Shown: positions 48,554 to 56,893, counted from the stretch's first letter. The stretch is DNA of 64,000 nucleotides from Pseudobdellovibrionaceae bacterium (GCA_019637875.1 JAHBUW010000008.1:1-64000), one strand, 5' to 3'. Program-made: numbers and translations. Notes: generated by a model from the sequence alone, not told the origin.

Positions 48554-50842
48554 ATGAGTTTTCGTAGGCTATGGGTCGGCTTTGCTCTAGTGGTCGGCCT
48601 TTCGTTCGCCGTCCTTCTTTTTTATGGGTATGAGATCTACCGCCAAGCCCCACCCATCCCTGATCGGATCGTCACCACCCAAGGTGAAGTGATCTTCACC
48701 GGCGACGACATCCGCAATGGCCAGAACGTTTGGCAGTCCATCGGGGGCCAACAGGTCGGCTCGATCTGGGGACACGGCGCTTACGTCGCGCCGGACTGGA
48801 GCGCCGACTGGCTTCATCGCGAAGCCCTGCACATCTTAGAGCAGTGGGCGCGCGCGGAACACCAAACAAGTTACGCGGACCTCCCCCCTGAAGCGAAAGC
48901 TGTTTTGGAAATGCGTCTCAAAAAAGAGATGCGGACCAATACTTACGTGGCCGAGGGCGCGATCCTCACGGTTTCACCGACGCGAGCGGCGGCGATCGCC
49001 GGTAATGGCGATCACTACCGCGGTCTGTTCATGGATGACCCCGCGCTCGCGGACTTGCGGGAAGCTTACGCGATCCCCGCGCACACGATTCGCGATGCCG
49101 AACGGATGCGTTGGATGAACGCGTTTTTCTTCTGGGCCTCTTGGGCCGCGATCACCGAACGTCCCGGCGAAAAAGTCACCTACACGAACAATTGGCCGCC
49201 GGATCAATTGATCGGCAACGTGCCGAGCGGTTCGCTGCATTTGTGGACGGGATTTAGCGTCATCATCCTGCTTTTTGGCGTTGGTCTTTTGGCTTTCTAC
49301 TACGCCACGAACCGCGAAGAGCCGCCCGAATCCTCAAGCCTTCCCGAAAAAGATCCGCTGTTGGGGCTCTCGCCGACGCCGTCGATGCGGGCGACGGTTA
49401 AATACTTCTGGGTCGTCACGGCGCTCATGGTCGTGCAGGTTCTGCTGGGTGCGGTCACGGCCCACTACGGCGTGGAGGGCACCGCTTTCTACGGGATTCC
49501 GCTCGCCGAGATTTTCCCTTACTCGGTCACCCGTACTTGGCACGTCCAACTCGGCATCTTCTGGATCGCGACCTCATGGCTCGCGACGGGACTTTTCATC
49601 GCCCCCGCGGTTTCAGGCCACGAGCCGCGCTTTCAACGCGCGGGCGTGAACTTTTTGTTCCTCGCACTTTTGGTCATCGTCGTGGGCTCGATGGTGGGTC
49701 AGTGGATGGCCGTGCAGCAACGCCTGGGCTTTGAGGTGAACTTCTGGTTCGGACATCAAGGCTACGAGTACGTGGATCTGGGCCGCTTCTGGCAGATCTT
49801 CCTTTTCGTGGGACTCTTCCTGTGGCTGACGCTGATGGTCCGCGCGATCCTTCCCGCCTTTAAAAAGGTGAAAGAGCAGCGTCATCTGCTGGCGCTCTTC
49901 TTGATTTCCTGTGGTGCGATCGCCCTGTTTTACGGCGCGGGCCTCATGTGGGGACAGCACACGAATCTCGCCATCGCGGAGTACTGGCGCTGGTGGGTTG
50001 TCCACCTTTGGGTCGAGGGCTTCTTCGAAGTCTTCGCGACGGTCGTCATCGCGTTTCTTTTTGTGCGTATGGGCCTGATCCATCCGAAGATCGCGACCGG
50101 AACCGTGCTGTTTTCGACGGTGATCTTTTTGTTCGGCGGAATTCTTGGCACGTTCCACCACCTCTACTTCACGGGGACTCCCACCGCGGTGATCGCGATC
50201 GGCGCTTCGTTCAGCGCGCTGGAATGCGTGCCGCTGATTTTGATCGGGTTCGAGGCCTACCACAACCTGAAGCTCGGCAAGGCGACGCCGTGGTTACGGG
50301 CGTACAAATGGCCGATTTACTGTTTCGTGGCGGTCGCGTTCTGGAACTTTTTGGGCGCCGGGATCTTCGGCTTCCTGATCAACCCGCCCATCGCGCTTTA
50401 CTACATGCAAGGTCTGAACACGACACCGCTGCACGGCCACACCGCGCTCTTCGGCGTCTACGGTGTTTTGGGAATCGGCTTGATGCTTTTCGTGCTCAAG
50501 GGACTCGCCGCGCGCAATCAGTGGAAAGACGGCGTCATCTCTTTCGCGTTCTGGAGCATCAACATCGGACTGCTGCTGATGGCGCTTTTAAGCTTACTGC
50601 CGTTGGGACTTTTCCAAACGGTGGCGAGCGTGGAGCATGGCCTGTGGTACGCGCGTTCCGCGGAGTTCATGCAACAACCGCTTTTCGACACGATTCGCTG
50701 GCTACGTGTGATCGGCGATACCATCTTCGCGATCGGGACGCTCGCGCTCGGCTGGTTCGTGATCGGTCTTAAAACCGGGCACTCGCTGAAAACCGAAGTC
50801 GATCTTTCCCACGAAGACTACCCGTCCCCGCGCGGTCACTGA
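48554..50842 (+). CDS. norB: quinol-dependent nitric oxide reductase
   Basis: qNOR reduces two NO to N2O with electrons from quinol at the inner membrane. The 762-residue length fits the single-chain form, in which a cytochrome c-like N-terminal domain without heme is fused to the NorB core. The periplasmic part has GQNVWQSIGGQQVGSIWGHG near residue 57. The core has about 13 helices with heme ligand candidates in RTWHVQLGIFW near 324, VVHLWVEGFFEVFATVV near 480 (with the Glu typical of NOR), FHHLYFTG near 535, and HGHTALFGVYG near 625. It likely detoxifies host or prey NO. Its stop overlaps the nsrR gene on the other strand. Confidence 0.96.
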   Translation: MSFRRLWVGFALVVGLSFAVLLFYGYEIYRQAPPIPDRIVTTQGEVIFTGDDIRNGQNVWQSIGGQQVGSIWGHGAYVAPDWSADWLHREALHILEQWARAEHQTSYADLPPEAKAVLEMRLKKEMRTNTYVAEGAILTVSPTRAAAIAGNGDHYRGLFMDDPALADLREAYAIPAHTIRDAERMRWMNAFFFWASWAAITERPGEKVTYTNNWPPDQLIGNVPSGSLHLWTGFSVIILLFGVGLLAFYYATNREEPPESSSLPEKDPLLGLSPTPSMRATVKYFWVVTALMVVQVLLGAVTAHYGVEGTAFYGIPLAEIFPYSVTRTWHVQLGIFWIATSWLATGLFIAPAVSGHEPRFQRAGVNFLFLALLVIVVGSMVGQWMAVQQRLGFEVNFWFGHQGYEYVDLGRFWQIFLFVGLFLWLTLMVRAILPAFKKVKEQRHLLALFLISCGAIALFYGAGLMWGQHTNLAIAEYWRWWVVHLWVEGFFEVFATVVIAFLFVRMGLIHPKIATGTVLFSTVIFLFGGILGTFHHLYFTGTPTAVIAIGASFSALECVPLILIGFEAYHNLKLGKATPWLRAYKWPIYCFVAVAFWNFLGAGIFGFLINPPIALYYMQGLNTTPLHGHTALFGVYGVLGIGLMLFVLKGLAARNQWKDGVISFAFWSINIGLLLMALLSLLPLGLFQTVASVEHGLWYARSAEFMQQPLFDTIRWLRVIGDTIFAIGTLALGWFVIGLKTGHSLKTEVDLSHEDYPSPRGH

Positions 50843-51270
50843 CCCGCGGGACGGCTGATCTCCAGGAATCTTCGGCCGGGCGTGACCTCGTTCAGCGTGG
50901 TCGCGCCCAGGCTTTCCAAAAAGGCTTTCAACGCATCGTTCAGACGTCGTCTGAGCAAGCATCCCCGCAAGAAACTGCAGTCCTTATGACCCTCCGTAAA
51001 ACAGTCGGCCATCTCGAAAGACTCTTCGGTCTTTAAGATAATCTCTTTGAGCGTCAGTGCACCGGTCGACGGCGGCAGCGAAAGCCCCCCACGACGACCG
51101 CGACTGGTTTCGATGAAACCCGCGTGCGCCAGCCGCCGCGAAATCTGGATCAAATTGTTTTTAGATATTCCGAGCGCCGCCGAAATTTCATTCAGCGTGG
51201 TCTGCTTCGCGCGTTGGTTCAGGTACATCAAAACACGCAGCGAATAGTCGGTATGGTCGGTCAGCCGCAT
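50836..51270 (-). CDS. nsrR: Rrf2-family NO-sensing repressor NsrR-like
   Basis: NsrR is an iron-sulfur repressor that lets go of DNA when NO attacks its cluster. AAGGAGG five bases before the ATG at 51270 fixes the start. The 144-residue protein has a winged helix (RLTDHTDYSLRVLMYLNQRA, then ISAALGISKNNLIQISRRLA) and three cysteines in DCFTEGHKDCSFLRGC near residue 90, the cluster site. It is downstream of nnrS on the same strand and converges on norB with a 7-base overlap. The neighbours are NO-related, which supports NsrR rather than IscR. Confidence 0.92.
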   Translation of the reverse strand: MRLTDHTDYSLRVLMYLNQRAKQTTLNEISAALGISKNNLIQISRRLAHAGFIETSRGRRGGLSLPPSTGALTLKEIILKTEESFEMADCFTEGHKDCSFLRGCLLRRRLNDALKAFLESLGATTLNEVTPGRRFLEISRPAGQ

Positions 51271-51298
51271 GATCGCCTCCTTATGCGGTTTCGCTCGT

Positions 51299-52408
51299 TT
51301 AACAAGAGGGTTTTTGTTGAGGTCCGGGAATAAAAATTTTCGGCAAAAACGAAACGCTCCACGAACCGAGCGCGAGGAACCACAACACTCCCCCGCCGTG
51401 CAGAAACATCGTTTTGAAGGGCGGATCCACAAGGCCGTACCCTACCCGCATCAGCGCGCTGAAAGCCAGAAGCACAAACATCCCCCAAAGGGCCGGCGCG
51501 CGCGTTTCGATCTCGGTCGGATAGGACCCGTGCGCAAGGGTCACGCGGGTCGATACGGCCAAAGTGATCAAAGCAAAGCCCGCAATGAAAAGCAGATGCA
51601 GCCATGCGAGCGCCAACTCCGGCCAGGACCACGCGAGAAAAAACGTCAGCGGGATGACCGCCGCCACGACCCGCATCGCCCACTTCAGCGCCGACGGGCG
51701 CGTGGCGGGACGTTGGATGCGCCAGATACCGAAAAGGTAAACCAGCCCCACAACCGCTAGTCCCAAATAGGCGCTCGCAAAGCCCCAGCCCGCACAAATC
51801 AACAGCAGCGCGGTCAACGCTCCAAGCGCATGAAAGCCACGACGCGCCCACGAGGGAGCGTTCGTCTCGAAGTCCGAAGGCAATCCCGAGAGAAAAGCGA
51901 AGAATCGCGTCCCGATGCCCAACACCAGCAGAAGGACCGTCCCCACATGATAAAGGTGAAGCCCCAAATAGCTTTCGCCCTTGGCGTGGGCGAATGCGCC
52001 CCCCAAGGCGAGTCCGAACGCCAGCCCCACGTGCGAGAAAAAGACCGGCGGCACCTTCACCGCAAGCCACAGTCGGCGCCCCGCAAAGACCGCCAGAAAC
52101 AAAACCTGCGCGATCACGGCGCTATAAAAAGGAACCGGATCCAGCATCCACGCCGTGACGAAAAGGACCGCCGTAATTGAAAGGCCCACGACATATTCCC
52201 AAATCCGCGCGGCCGGGGTCCCCGTCATCCGGGGGACCGCCGTCATCAAAAAACCGACGATGTAACTCCACAAAAAGACGCCGGCGATCAGCTTTCCGTG
52301 GATGAACATCGCGGGCGAGCCCAGAACCGCCGTCGGCACGAACCACACGCCCACCGCCCAAAGCGCTCCCAAAAGACCGATGGGAAAGAAGATCTGATAG
52401 GGAGCCAT
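51299..52408 (-). CDS. nnrS: NnrS-family heme/copper membrane protein
   Basis: NnrS proteins protect cells during NO stress by an unclear route, perhaps by keeping metals or iron-sulfur clusters safe. The 369-residue protein has about 12 membrane segments. Typical features are the FFPIGLLGALWAVGVW start, the HGKLIAGVFLWSYIVGFLMT AVPRMTG region, the LHLYHVG histidines, and the end with HGGGVLWFLALGSW. TGGAGATGAC precedes the ATG. It heads the nnrS-nsrR operon and diverges from the truncated hemoglobin gene. Confidence 0.93.
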   Translation of the reverse strand: MAPYQIFFPIGLLGALWAVGVWFVPTAVLGSPAMFIHGKLIAGVFLWSYIVGFLMTAVPRMTGTPAARIWEYVVGLSITAVLFVTAWMLDPVPFYSAVIAQVLFLAVFAGRRLWLAVKVPPVFFSHVGLAFGLALGGAFAHAKGESYLGLHLYHVGTVLLLVLGIGTRFFAFLSGLPSDFETNAPSWARRGFHALGALTALLLICAGWGFASAYLGLAVVGLVYLFGIWRIQRPATRPSALKWAMRVVAAVIPLTFFLAWSWPELALAWLHLLFIAGFALITLAVSTRVTLAHGSYPTEIETRAPALWGMFVLLAFSALMRVGYGLVDPPFKTMFLHGGGVLWFLALGSWSVSFLPKIFIPGPQQKPSC

Positions 52409-52453
52409 GTCATCTCCAATCGAGATTTGCGTCAGTAGGACGAAGGTGCTATT

Positions 52454-52474
52454 TGTTGCATCCGATTTGCAACA
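52454..52474. promoter_or_regulatory. putative NsrR operator between nnrS and the globin gene
   Basis: TGTTGCA and TGCAACA form a perfect 7-bp palindrome with seven bases between (TCCGATT). It is 21 bases before the globin start and 46 before nnrS, well placed to control both. The norB upstream region holds a site of the same shape. Confidence 0.65.
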
Positions 52475-52495
52475 TTTATCTTTTCGGAGTCAAGC

Positions 52496-52915
52496 ATGAA
52501 CCCTCCGCTTCCCGAAACCTTCGTGACCGTGAACGGTCAGCAATTCACCCACGCCGACATCTTCAACGTCGTGGATCTCTTCTACTCGCGAGTCCAAGAG
52601 GATGCGGAACTGAGCGTTCCTTTCCGCTCCGTGCACGACTGGCCCGAGCATGTCTCGCGGCTGACCCATTTCTGGTGGATTCGTTTTGGCGGCGAGCCCT
52701 ATCAGTGGACTCACTACAACCCGGTCCCCAAACACTTCCATGCGGGCTTCAACGCGGAACTGCTGGCCCGCTGGCTGAAGCTCTTCGAACGGACTCTGAC
52801 TGAAACCCTTCCCGAAGCTCCGGCCCAGCTCTGGAGCGAGATCGCCCGCCGGATGGGGCACGCCCTTTCACTTAAAAACGAAATCTACGGTCGGGCGCAG
52901 GGCGAATCCGTCTAA
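52496..52915 (+). CDS. group III truncated hemoglobin
   Basis: The 139-residue protein matches group III truncated hemoglobins, small heme proteins that bind O2 and NO. The helices FTHADIFNVVDLFYSRV, VPFRSV and WPEHVSRLTHFWWIRFGGEP are followed by HYNPVPKHFHAGFNAELLAR, which contains the likely proximal His. GGAG lies before the ATG. It is controlled from the same region as nnrS, so it is probably part of NO defence. Confidence 0.9.
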   Translation: MNPPLPETFVTVNGQQFTHADIFNVVDLFYSRVQEDAELSVPFRSVHDWPEHVSRLTHFWWIRFGGEPYQWTHYNPVPKHFHAGFNAELLARWLKLFERTLTETLPEAPAQLWSEIARRMGHALSLKNEIYGRAQGESV

Positions 52916-53070
52916 ACTTTCGACGAACCTGTAGAGTTCTCTGCCCGTCTTTTCGGAGGATGGAAGACATGTTAAATTCCGCGCGAATCAGAGACAAAAA
53001 TTGTCCATCGCGAGGGATTCAGGGATCATTCGGGGATCGATCGCGGGGCGTAACCTTTTAAAGGAAGAAC

Positions 53071-53895
53071 ATGAATACCGCAGTGAAGTTCATGATGGGG
53101 ACTCTGCTCGCCTTCGCGCTGAGCGCCTGCTCGCAAGAAACGACCGAGAAAAAAGTCGACGACATGAACGGCAAGATCAGTCGCCTGAACGCGATCTCCG
53201 TCGCCCTCGCGCAAGAGGGAATTTCCCTGAACGACAGCTCGCTCTATTCCACACGCTCGTCGTCGCGCACACTTCCTTCGAATATGTCCAACGACAAGGC
53301 CACTTACGTCCGCGGTCTTTTGAACGAGTACGTGACGCTCGGAAACCAAGTTCTGATGCGCACGAACGACAAAGACGTCTATTTCAGTGATACCGCCAAG
53401 CTCAAATCACAAGTCAGCTCGGCGCAATCTTACCTGACCCAAATGGACGGCTACGAAGCTCGCCGTGATCGTGAAAAAGCCGACTCGCAAAAACGCTTCG
53501 ACCGCAAACGCACCGACGGCGAAAACATGCACATCGCCCTGGACGAGTTGAAGTCGGCGGAAAAACTCGAGGAAGAAATCCGTTCGCGCTACAACCACAA
53601 CGTCACCGGCACGCAGTCGCTGCGTGGCCTCGACCGGATGGACACGCGCAAACTCGAGAACATGCGTGACGACGCGAAAAAACTGATGGCGCACTCGATG
53701 AAAGCGCAATCCCTGATGAAGGGCATCGACCGTTCGAACCTGTCCTACACGTCGGCACTGGACCGCGCCCTCACGGCGCTGGCGACCAACATCCAAAACG
53801 TCGAAGCGCGTTTGGGTGAAATGAACCGCGAGCTCAGAAAGCGCACGGGTGATCCCCGCGAAGACATGCCGCGCGCCAAACCGCGCATCCAGTAA
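53071..53895 (+). CDS. lipoprotein with coiled-coil body, unknown function
   Basis: AAAGGAAG precedes the ATG at 53071. The 274-residue product has a lipoprotein signal peptide with the lipobox LSAC (Cys about residue 20), so it is anchored in a membrane and faces the periplasm. The rest is helical and strongly charged (ARRDREKADSQKRFDRKR, LRGLDRMDTRKLENMRDDAK), suggesting a coiled coil. It ends in a basic Pro-rich tail. No family is recognised. A terminator follows directly. Confidence 0.8.
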   Translation: MNTAVKFMMGTLLAFALSACSQETTEKKVDDMNGKISRLNAISVALAQEGISLNDSSLYSTRSSSRTLPSNMSNDKATYVRGLLNEYVTLGNQVLMRTNDKDVYFSDTAKLKSQVSSAQSYLTQMDGYEARRDREKADSQKRFDRKRTDGENMHIALDELKSAEKLEEEIRSRYNHNVTGTQSLRGLDRMDTRKLENMRDDAKKLMAHSMKAQSLMKGIDRSNLSYTSALDRALTALATNIQNVEARLGEMNRELRKRTGDPREDMPRAKPRIQ

Positions 53896-53904
53896 AGAGA
53901 AACA

Positions 53905-53937
53905 AAAAAGCCGGGACCTCCCGGCTTTTTTTATTTT
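53905..53937. terminator. bidirectional Rho-independent terminator
   Basis: AAAAAGCCGGG and CCCGGCTTTTT pair around a small loop and are flanked by A and T tracts on both sides. It ends the lipoprotein gene on the plus strand and crcB on the minus strand. Confidence 0.92.
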
Positions 53938-53964
53938 TGAAACCGAGCGCTCCGATCCCCGACC

Positions 53965-54333
53965 TCAAAACCCGACGACCGCCGCCCGTCCGAGCGTCAC
54001 GGCCAAAATCCCAAGCAGCAAGCTGAGCCCCAAATTCAAAGCGAGAAGTCCCAGCTCCCGCATCTGCAAAAGCGAAAAGGACTCCACCGCCAAAGTCGAA
54101 AAGGTCGAATAAGACCCCAGAAACCCCATCCCAAGAAAAAGAACCAGCGTCGGCGAAACGGCCCGCACCTCGGCCACCCCCATCAAAACTCCGGCCAGCA
54201 AACAAGCGACGAAGTTAATCAATAAGGTCGCGAGCGGAAACGCCTGCCCCCAAAACCGCGCCACGAGAAGCGCACTCGAGTACCGCGCCAAAGCCCCCAA
54301 ACATCCACCGAGACCGACAACAAAGAAGTTCAT
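53965..54333 (-). CDS. crcB: fluoride channel CrcB/Fluc
   Basis: CrcB forms a dual-topology dimer that exports fluoride. The 122-residue protein has four helices with the family motifs GGCLGALARYSSALL near residue 9, PLATLLINFVACLLAG near 33, and GFLGSYSTFSTLAVE near 70, in which the Asn, Phe and Thr line the pore. No ribosome site is visible close to the ATG, and I find no fluoride riboswitch upstream. It may be translated from a leader that runs through the hairpin region at 54421-54585. Confidence 0.94.
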   Translation of the reverse strand: MNFFVVGLGGCLGALARYSSALLVARFWGQAFPLATLLINFVACLLAGVLMGVAEVRAVSPTLVLFLGMGFLGSYSTFSTLAVESFSLLQMRELGLLALNLGLSLLLGILAVTLGRAAVVGF

Positions 54334-54409
54334 TCACAAACGATAAAAACACCCTCACCCCCAAAGCAAGCGATGAGGGAGCAAAGCGACCTCAGAGCCC
54401 AAACCACTT

Positions 54410-54585
54410 CGAGAAAAAAATGGGAGCGCGAAGGCGCGACCAGCCCTTGCGGAGCAAGGGCGACACGAAGAAAAAATGGAGCGTCCGGAGGACGCGACAG
54501 CCTCTGCGGAGCAGAGGCGAACACAACAGAAACGAAACAAACCAGGGGAGCGTTTGCAGTTGAAGGGCCGCGCGAAGCGCAGCCC
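54410..54585. repeat. array of paired small-loop hairpins with compensatory changes
   Basis: Two copies 56 bases apart each contain two hairpins after an A-rich stretch. Copy one has GCGC-GAAG-GCGC (54426-54437) and GCCCTTGC-GGA-GCAAGGGC (54443-54461). Copy two has GCGTCC-GGA-GGACGC (54481-54495) and GCCTCTGC-GGA-GCAGAGGC (54500-54518). The stems differ in sequence but keep pairing. A further hairpin with a GAA loop is at 54565-54585. On the minus strand the first hairpin of each copy is followed by T runs and may act as terminators. No gene is supported in 54334-54626. Confidence 0.7.
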
Positions 54586-54592
54586 GAAAACG

Positions 54593-54617
54593 AAAAAACC
54601 GACCAGAGGTCGGCTTT
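54593..54617 (-). terminator. terminator after tRNA-Gly
   Basis: On the minus strand CCGACC and GGTCGG pair around a three-base loop and are followed by TTTTTT. It lies about 13 bases past the 3' end of the tRNA gene. Confidence 0.85.
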
Positions 54618-54626
54618 TGTGTAGAG

Positions 54627-54702
54627 TGGAGCGGGAAACGGGACTCAAACCCGCGACCTATGCCTTGGCAAGGCATCGCTCTATCAACTGAGCTATTCCC
54701 GC
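54627..54702 (-). tRNA. tRNA-Gly (anticodon GCC)
   Basis: The minus strand reads as a full cloverleaf. GCGGGAA pairs with TTCCCGC in the acceptor stem, GCTC with GAGC in the D arm, and the anticodon loop TTGCCAA carries GCC. The T arm GCGGG-TTTGAGT-CCCGT is standard with one G-T pair. The CCA end is encoded. Length 76 bases. Confidence 0.97.
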
Positions 54703-54766
54703 GCTCTTGAAACTTCAATCCCTCAAGACTCAAAAAACTTGATCCCCGAGAAACTGTGAGAAACAC

Positions 54767-54795
54767 TTAGATCATGTTTCGCGGAATTCTGTCAA
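54767..54795 (-). promoter_or_regulatory. probable promoter of tRNA-Gly
   Basis: On the minus strand TTGACA (54790-54795) is followed about 17 bases later by ATCTAA, a poor -10 match. The distance to the tRNA 5' end is about 65 bases, which would give a short leader. Confidence 0.45.
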
Positions 54796-54986
54796 CGCCC
54801 CAAAATCGACATTTCAGAAACCTCGGTTTCAAACGCCTTGTGTTAAAGTGGAGCTTGGTCGTCCTCGCCGGGCTCGGTGCTTGGTCCCTAGGCTATGCTC
54901 ACGGAACTAGCGATTGGCAGACTTACCGAAACGACCTCTGGCCCGCTCGTACGCCCAAGCGTATTGCGCCCCCGAGTACAAACTAA
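54774..54986 (+). CDS. possible small membrane protein
   Basis: A 70-codon frame starts with ATG at 54774 and contains one good hydrophobic segment (LVLKWSLVVLAGLGAWSLGY). The first part of the frame lies across the tRNA promoter and the last 80 bases are antisense to the end of pgsA, so it may not be a gene. No clear ribosome site precedes it. Confidence 0.3.
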   Translation: MFRGILSTPQNRHFRNLGFKRLVLKWSLVVLAGLGAWSLGYAHGTSDWQTYRNDLWPARTPKRIAPPSTN

Positions 54987-55479
54987 GTAGCGTCGAAAGC
55001 CACAGCATCCAGCCGCCCACCGTCTGAAACGGAATGCCCAAAAACTGATCTCCGACCATCACCGCCGGGATCGCGCCCATCTGTAGAGCGGTCTTCCATT
55101 TGCCGCCGGGATTGGCCGCGATGATCATCTGTTCGGCCGCGGCCACCGAGCGAATTCCACCGATCAGAAGATCGCGCGCGACCAGAATGATCACGATCCA
55201 CGTTTCAATTTTCCCGACGGGAATGAACATCACAAGGATCGTGGTCACCAGTATTTTGTCGGCGATGGGGTCCATGATTTTCCCCCAGTCCGAGATCAGA
55301 TTCCATTTTCGCGCGTAGTAACCGTCGAGATAGTCCGTGAAGGACGCCAGCGCGAAAAGCGCCGCCGCCACGACCCGCACCCACAGCTCGGGATGATTCA
55401 TGATGAGGGCGATCGGGATCGCGAACGCCATCCGCGACATGGTCAGCAAGTGAGGCAGATTCTTTTGCCAAGGCTTCAT
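54907..55479 (-). CDS. pgsA: CDP-diacylglycerol-glycerol-3-phosphate 3-phosphatidyltransferase PgsA
   Basis: PgsA makes phosphatidylglycerol phosphate in the inner membrane. The ATG at 55479 (MKPWQKNLPHLLTMSRM) is typical of the family and replaces the longer open frame. The 190-residue protein has about five helices and the CDP-alcohol phosphotransferase motif from DYLDGYYARKW near residue 48 to GKIMDPIADK near 64, with all conserved aspartates. It diverges from the thioesterase gene. Confidence 0.95.
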   Translation of the reverse strand: MKPWQKNLPHLLTMSRMAFAIPIALIMNHPELWVRVVAAALFALASFTDYLDGYYARKWNLISDWGKIMDPIADKILVTTILVMFIPVGKIETWIVIILVARDLLIGGIRSVAAAEQMIIAANPGGKWKTALQMGAIPAVMVGDQFLGIPFQTVGGWMLWLSTLLSLYSGAQYAWAYERARGRFGKSANR

Positions 55480-55515
55480 CGTCCCAATAGACTCTGGGCG
55501 ACTGAGGACTGTCAA

Positions 55516-55950
55516 ATGTTCAAGTATCGCCGTGAGATCCATTTTTACGAGACCGACCTGATGAAGATCGTCCATCACGCGAACTATCTGCGTTTCGCCG
55601 AAGAGACGCGGGTCGCGTGGGCGTTTCATGAAAAAGTTCTCGCTCGCACGCGCCCTGAAGAGGCCGCGAGCCTCGCCGTCCTTTCGACCGCGGTGAGCCA
55701 CATTTCCCCTCTGCGATTCGGCGATACGTTCGAGGTGGAGATGCAGGCGAAACGGGACGGAATCCGCATTGTCTTTGAGTACAAAATATGGAATTTAGGG
55801 GATGCTTCTTTACCCCCGAAACTGTCCGCCGAGGTCCGCAGCACGCACGTGGCGATCAACGCCCAGGGCCGCCCGGAAAAACCCACGCCGAATTTGAAGG
55901 CCGTGATGGAGAAAGAAACATGGACCGCAACCTGGCTCTCGAATTTGTAA
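55516..55950 (+). CDS. YbgC-like hotdog acyl-CoA thioesterase
   Basis: The ATG at 55516 gives 144 residues. The hotdog fold is clear: REIHFYETDLMKIVHHANYL, with the catalytic Asp of the ETD motif near residue 14, then RFAEETRVAWAF. Such proteins hydrolyse acyl-CoA or acyl-ACP, often near phospholipid metabolism, which fits the divergent pgsA. The end overlaps the start of glpX by 31 bases. Confidence 0.88.
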   Translation: MFKYRREIHFYETDLMKIVHHANYLRFAEETRVAWAFHEKVLARTRPEEAASLAVLSTAVSHISPLRFGDTFEVEMQAKRDGIRIVFEYKIWNLGDASLPPKLSAEVRSTHVAINAQGRPEKPTPNLKAVMEKETWTATWLSNL

Positions 55951-56891
55951 GGATCACTGAAGCCGCCGCCCTGGCCTCTGCGCGCTGGATGGGCCGCGGG
56001 AACGAGAAGGCCGCCGACCAAGCCGCGGTCGATGCCATGCGCCGGGCGTTTGATTCGGTCCGTATCGACGGCACGGTCGTCATCGGTGAAGGTGAACGCG
56101 ACGAAGCGCCCATGCTTTACATCGGCGAAAAGGTCGGCCGCAAAGGCGAAGACGCCCCCAAAATCGACATCGCGCTCGACCCCCTCGAAGGCACGACCAT
56201 CTGCGCGACCGGCGGCGTGGGCTCGATCTCGGTCATCGCGGTCGCGGAGAGCGGCAAATTCCTGCACGCCCCCGACACCTACATGGACAAAATCGCGTGC
56301 GGACCGGGCGCCAAAGGTCAGATCGACATCGACAAGACCCCGACCGAAAATATCAAAGCCGTCGCGAAAGCGCTCGGCAAAAATCTGGAAGACATGACGG
56401 TCGTGATTTTGGATCGTCCGCGCCACGCGGATCTGATCGCGGAAGTCCGCAAAACCGGCGCGCGTATCCAGCTGATCGGCGACGGCGACGTCTCGGCCGC
56501 CATCGCGAGCGCGTGGCCGAACAGCGGGATCGATCTTCTGATCGGCATCGGCGGCGCGCCCGAGGGCGTGATCTCGGCCGCGGCGATGCAATGTTTGGGC
56601 GGCGATTTCCAAGGCCGTCTTAAGTTCCGCAACGACGACGAAAAACAGCGCGCTTTGAAAATGGGAATGAAAAATCCCGACGCCAAACTGAAACTCGAGG
56701 ACCTGGCGACGGGTTCGGTGATGTTCTCGGCGACGGGCGTGACCGATGGTCCCTTCCTGGACGGCGTGAAATTCCTGGCGAATGGCCGCGCGACCACCCA
56801 CTCGGTCGTCATGCGCTCGCTCACCGGCACGATCCGTACGGTCGAAACCCATCACGACCTGACCCGCAAACCTGAAAACCTCCGGGGCTAA
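55920..56891 (+). CDS. glpX: class II fructose-1,6-bisphosphatase GlpX
   Basis: GlpX removes the 1-phosphate from fructose-1,6-bisphosphate in gluconeogenesis. The ATG at 55920 follows GGAGAAAG, giving 323 residues and the usual N-terminus DRNLALEFVRITEAAALASA. Motifs include VVIGEGERDEAPMLYIGE near residue 56, the metal site ALDPLEGT near 85, DRPRH near 160, and GIGGAPEGVISAAA near 212. The longer open frame upstream belongs to another reading frame inside the thioesterase gene. Confidence 0.97.
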   Translation: MDRNLALEFVRITEAAALASARWMGRGNEKAADQAAVDAMRRAFDSVRIDGTVVIGEGERDEAPMLYIGEKVGRKGEDAPKIDIALDPLEGTTICATGGVGSISVIAVAESGKFLHAPDTYMDKIACGPGAKGQIDIDKTPTENIKAVAKALGKNLEDMTVVILDRPRHADLIAEVRKTGARIQLIGDGDVSAAIASAWPNSGIDLLIGIGGAPEGVISAAAMQCLGGDFQGRLKFRNDDEKQRALKMGMKNPDAKLKLEDLATGSVMFSATGVTDGPFLDGVKFLANGRATTHSVVMRSLTGTIRTVETHHDLTRKPENLRG

Positions 56892-56893
56892 GT

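Noticed and set aside
52970-53062. 30-codon frame with GGAGGA upstream of the lipoprotein gene
   Set aside because: It is short, has an odd composition, and the region is more likely the promoter and leader of the lipoprotein gene.
54334-54420. Fluoride riboswitch upstream of crcB
   Set aside because: I looked for the conserved GGxGAUG and pseudoknot pattern on the minus strand and did not find it.
54373-54766. Arg/Lys-rich frames across the hairpin array and tRNA-Gly
   Set aside because: They run through hairpins, the terminator and the tRNA. The peptides have no family character.
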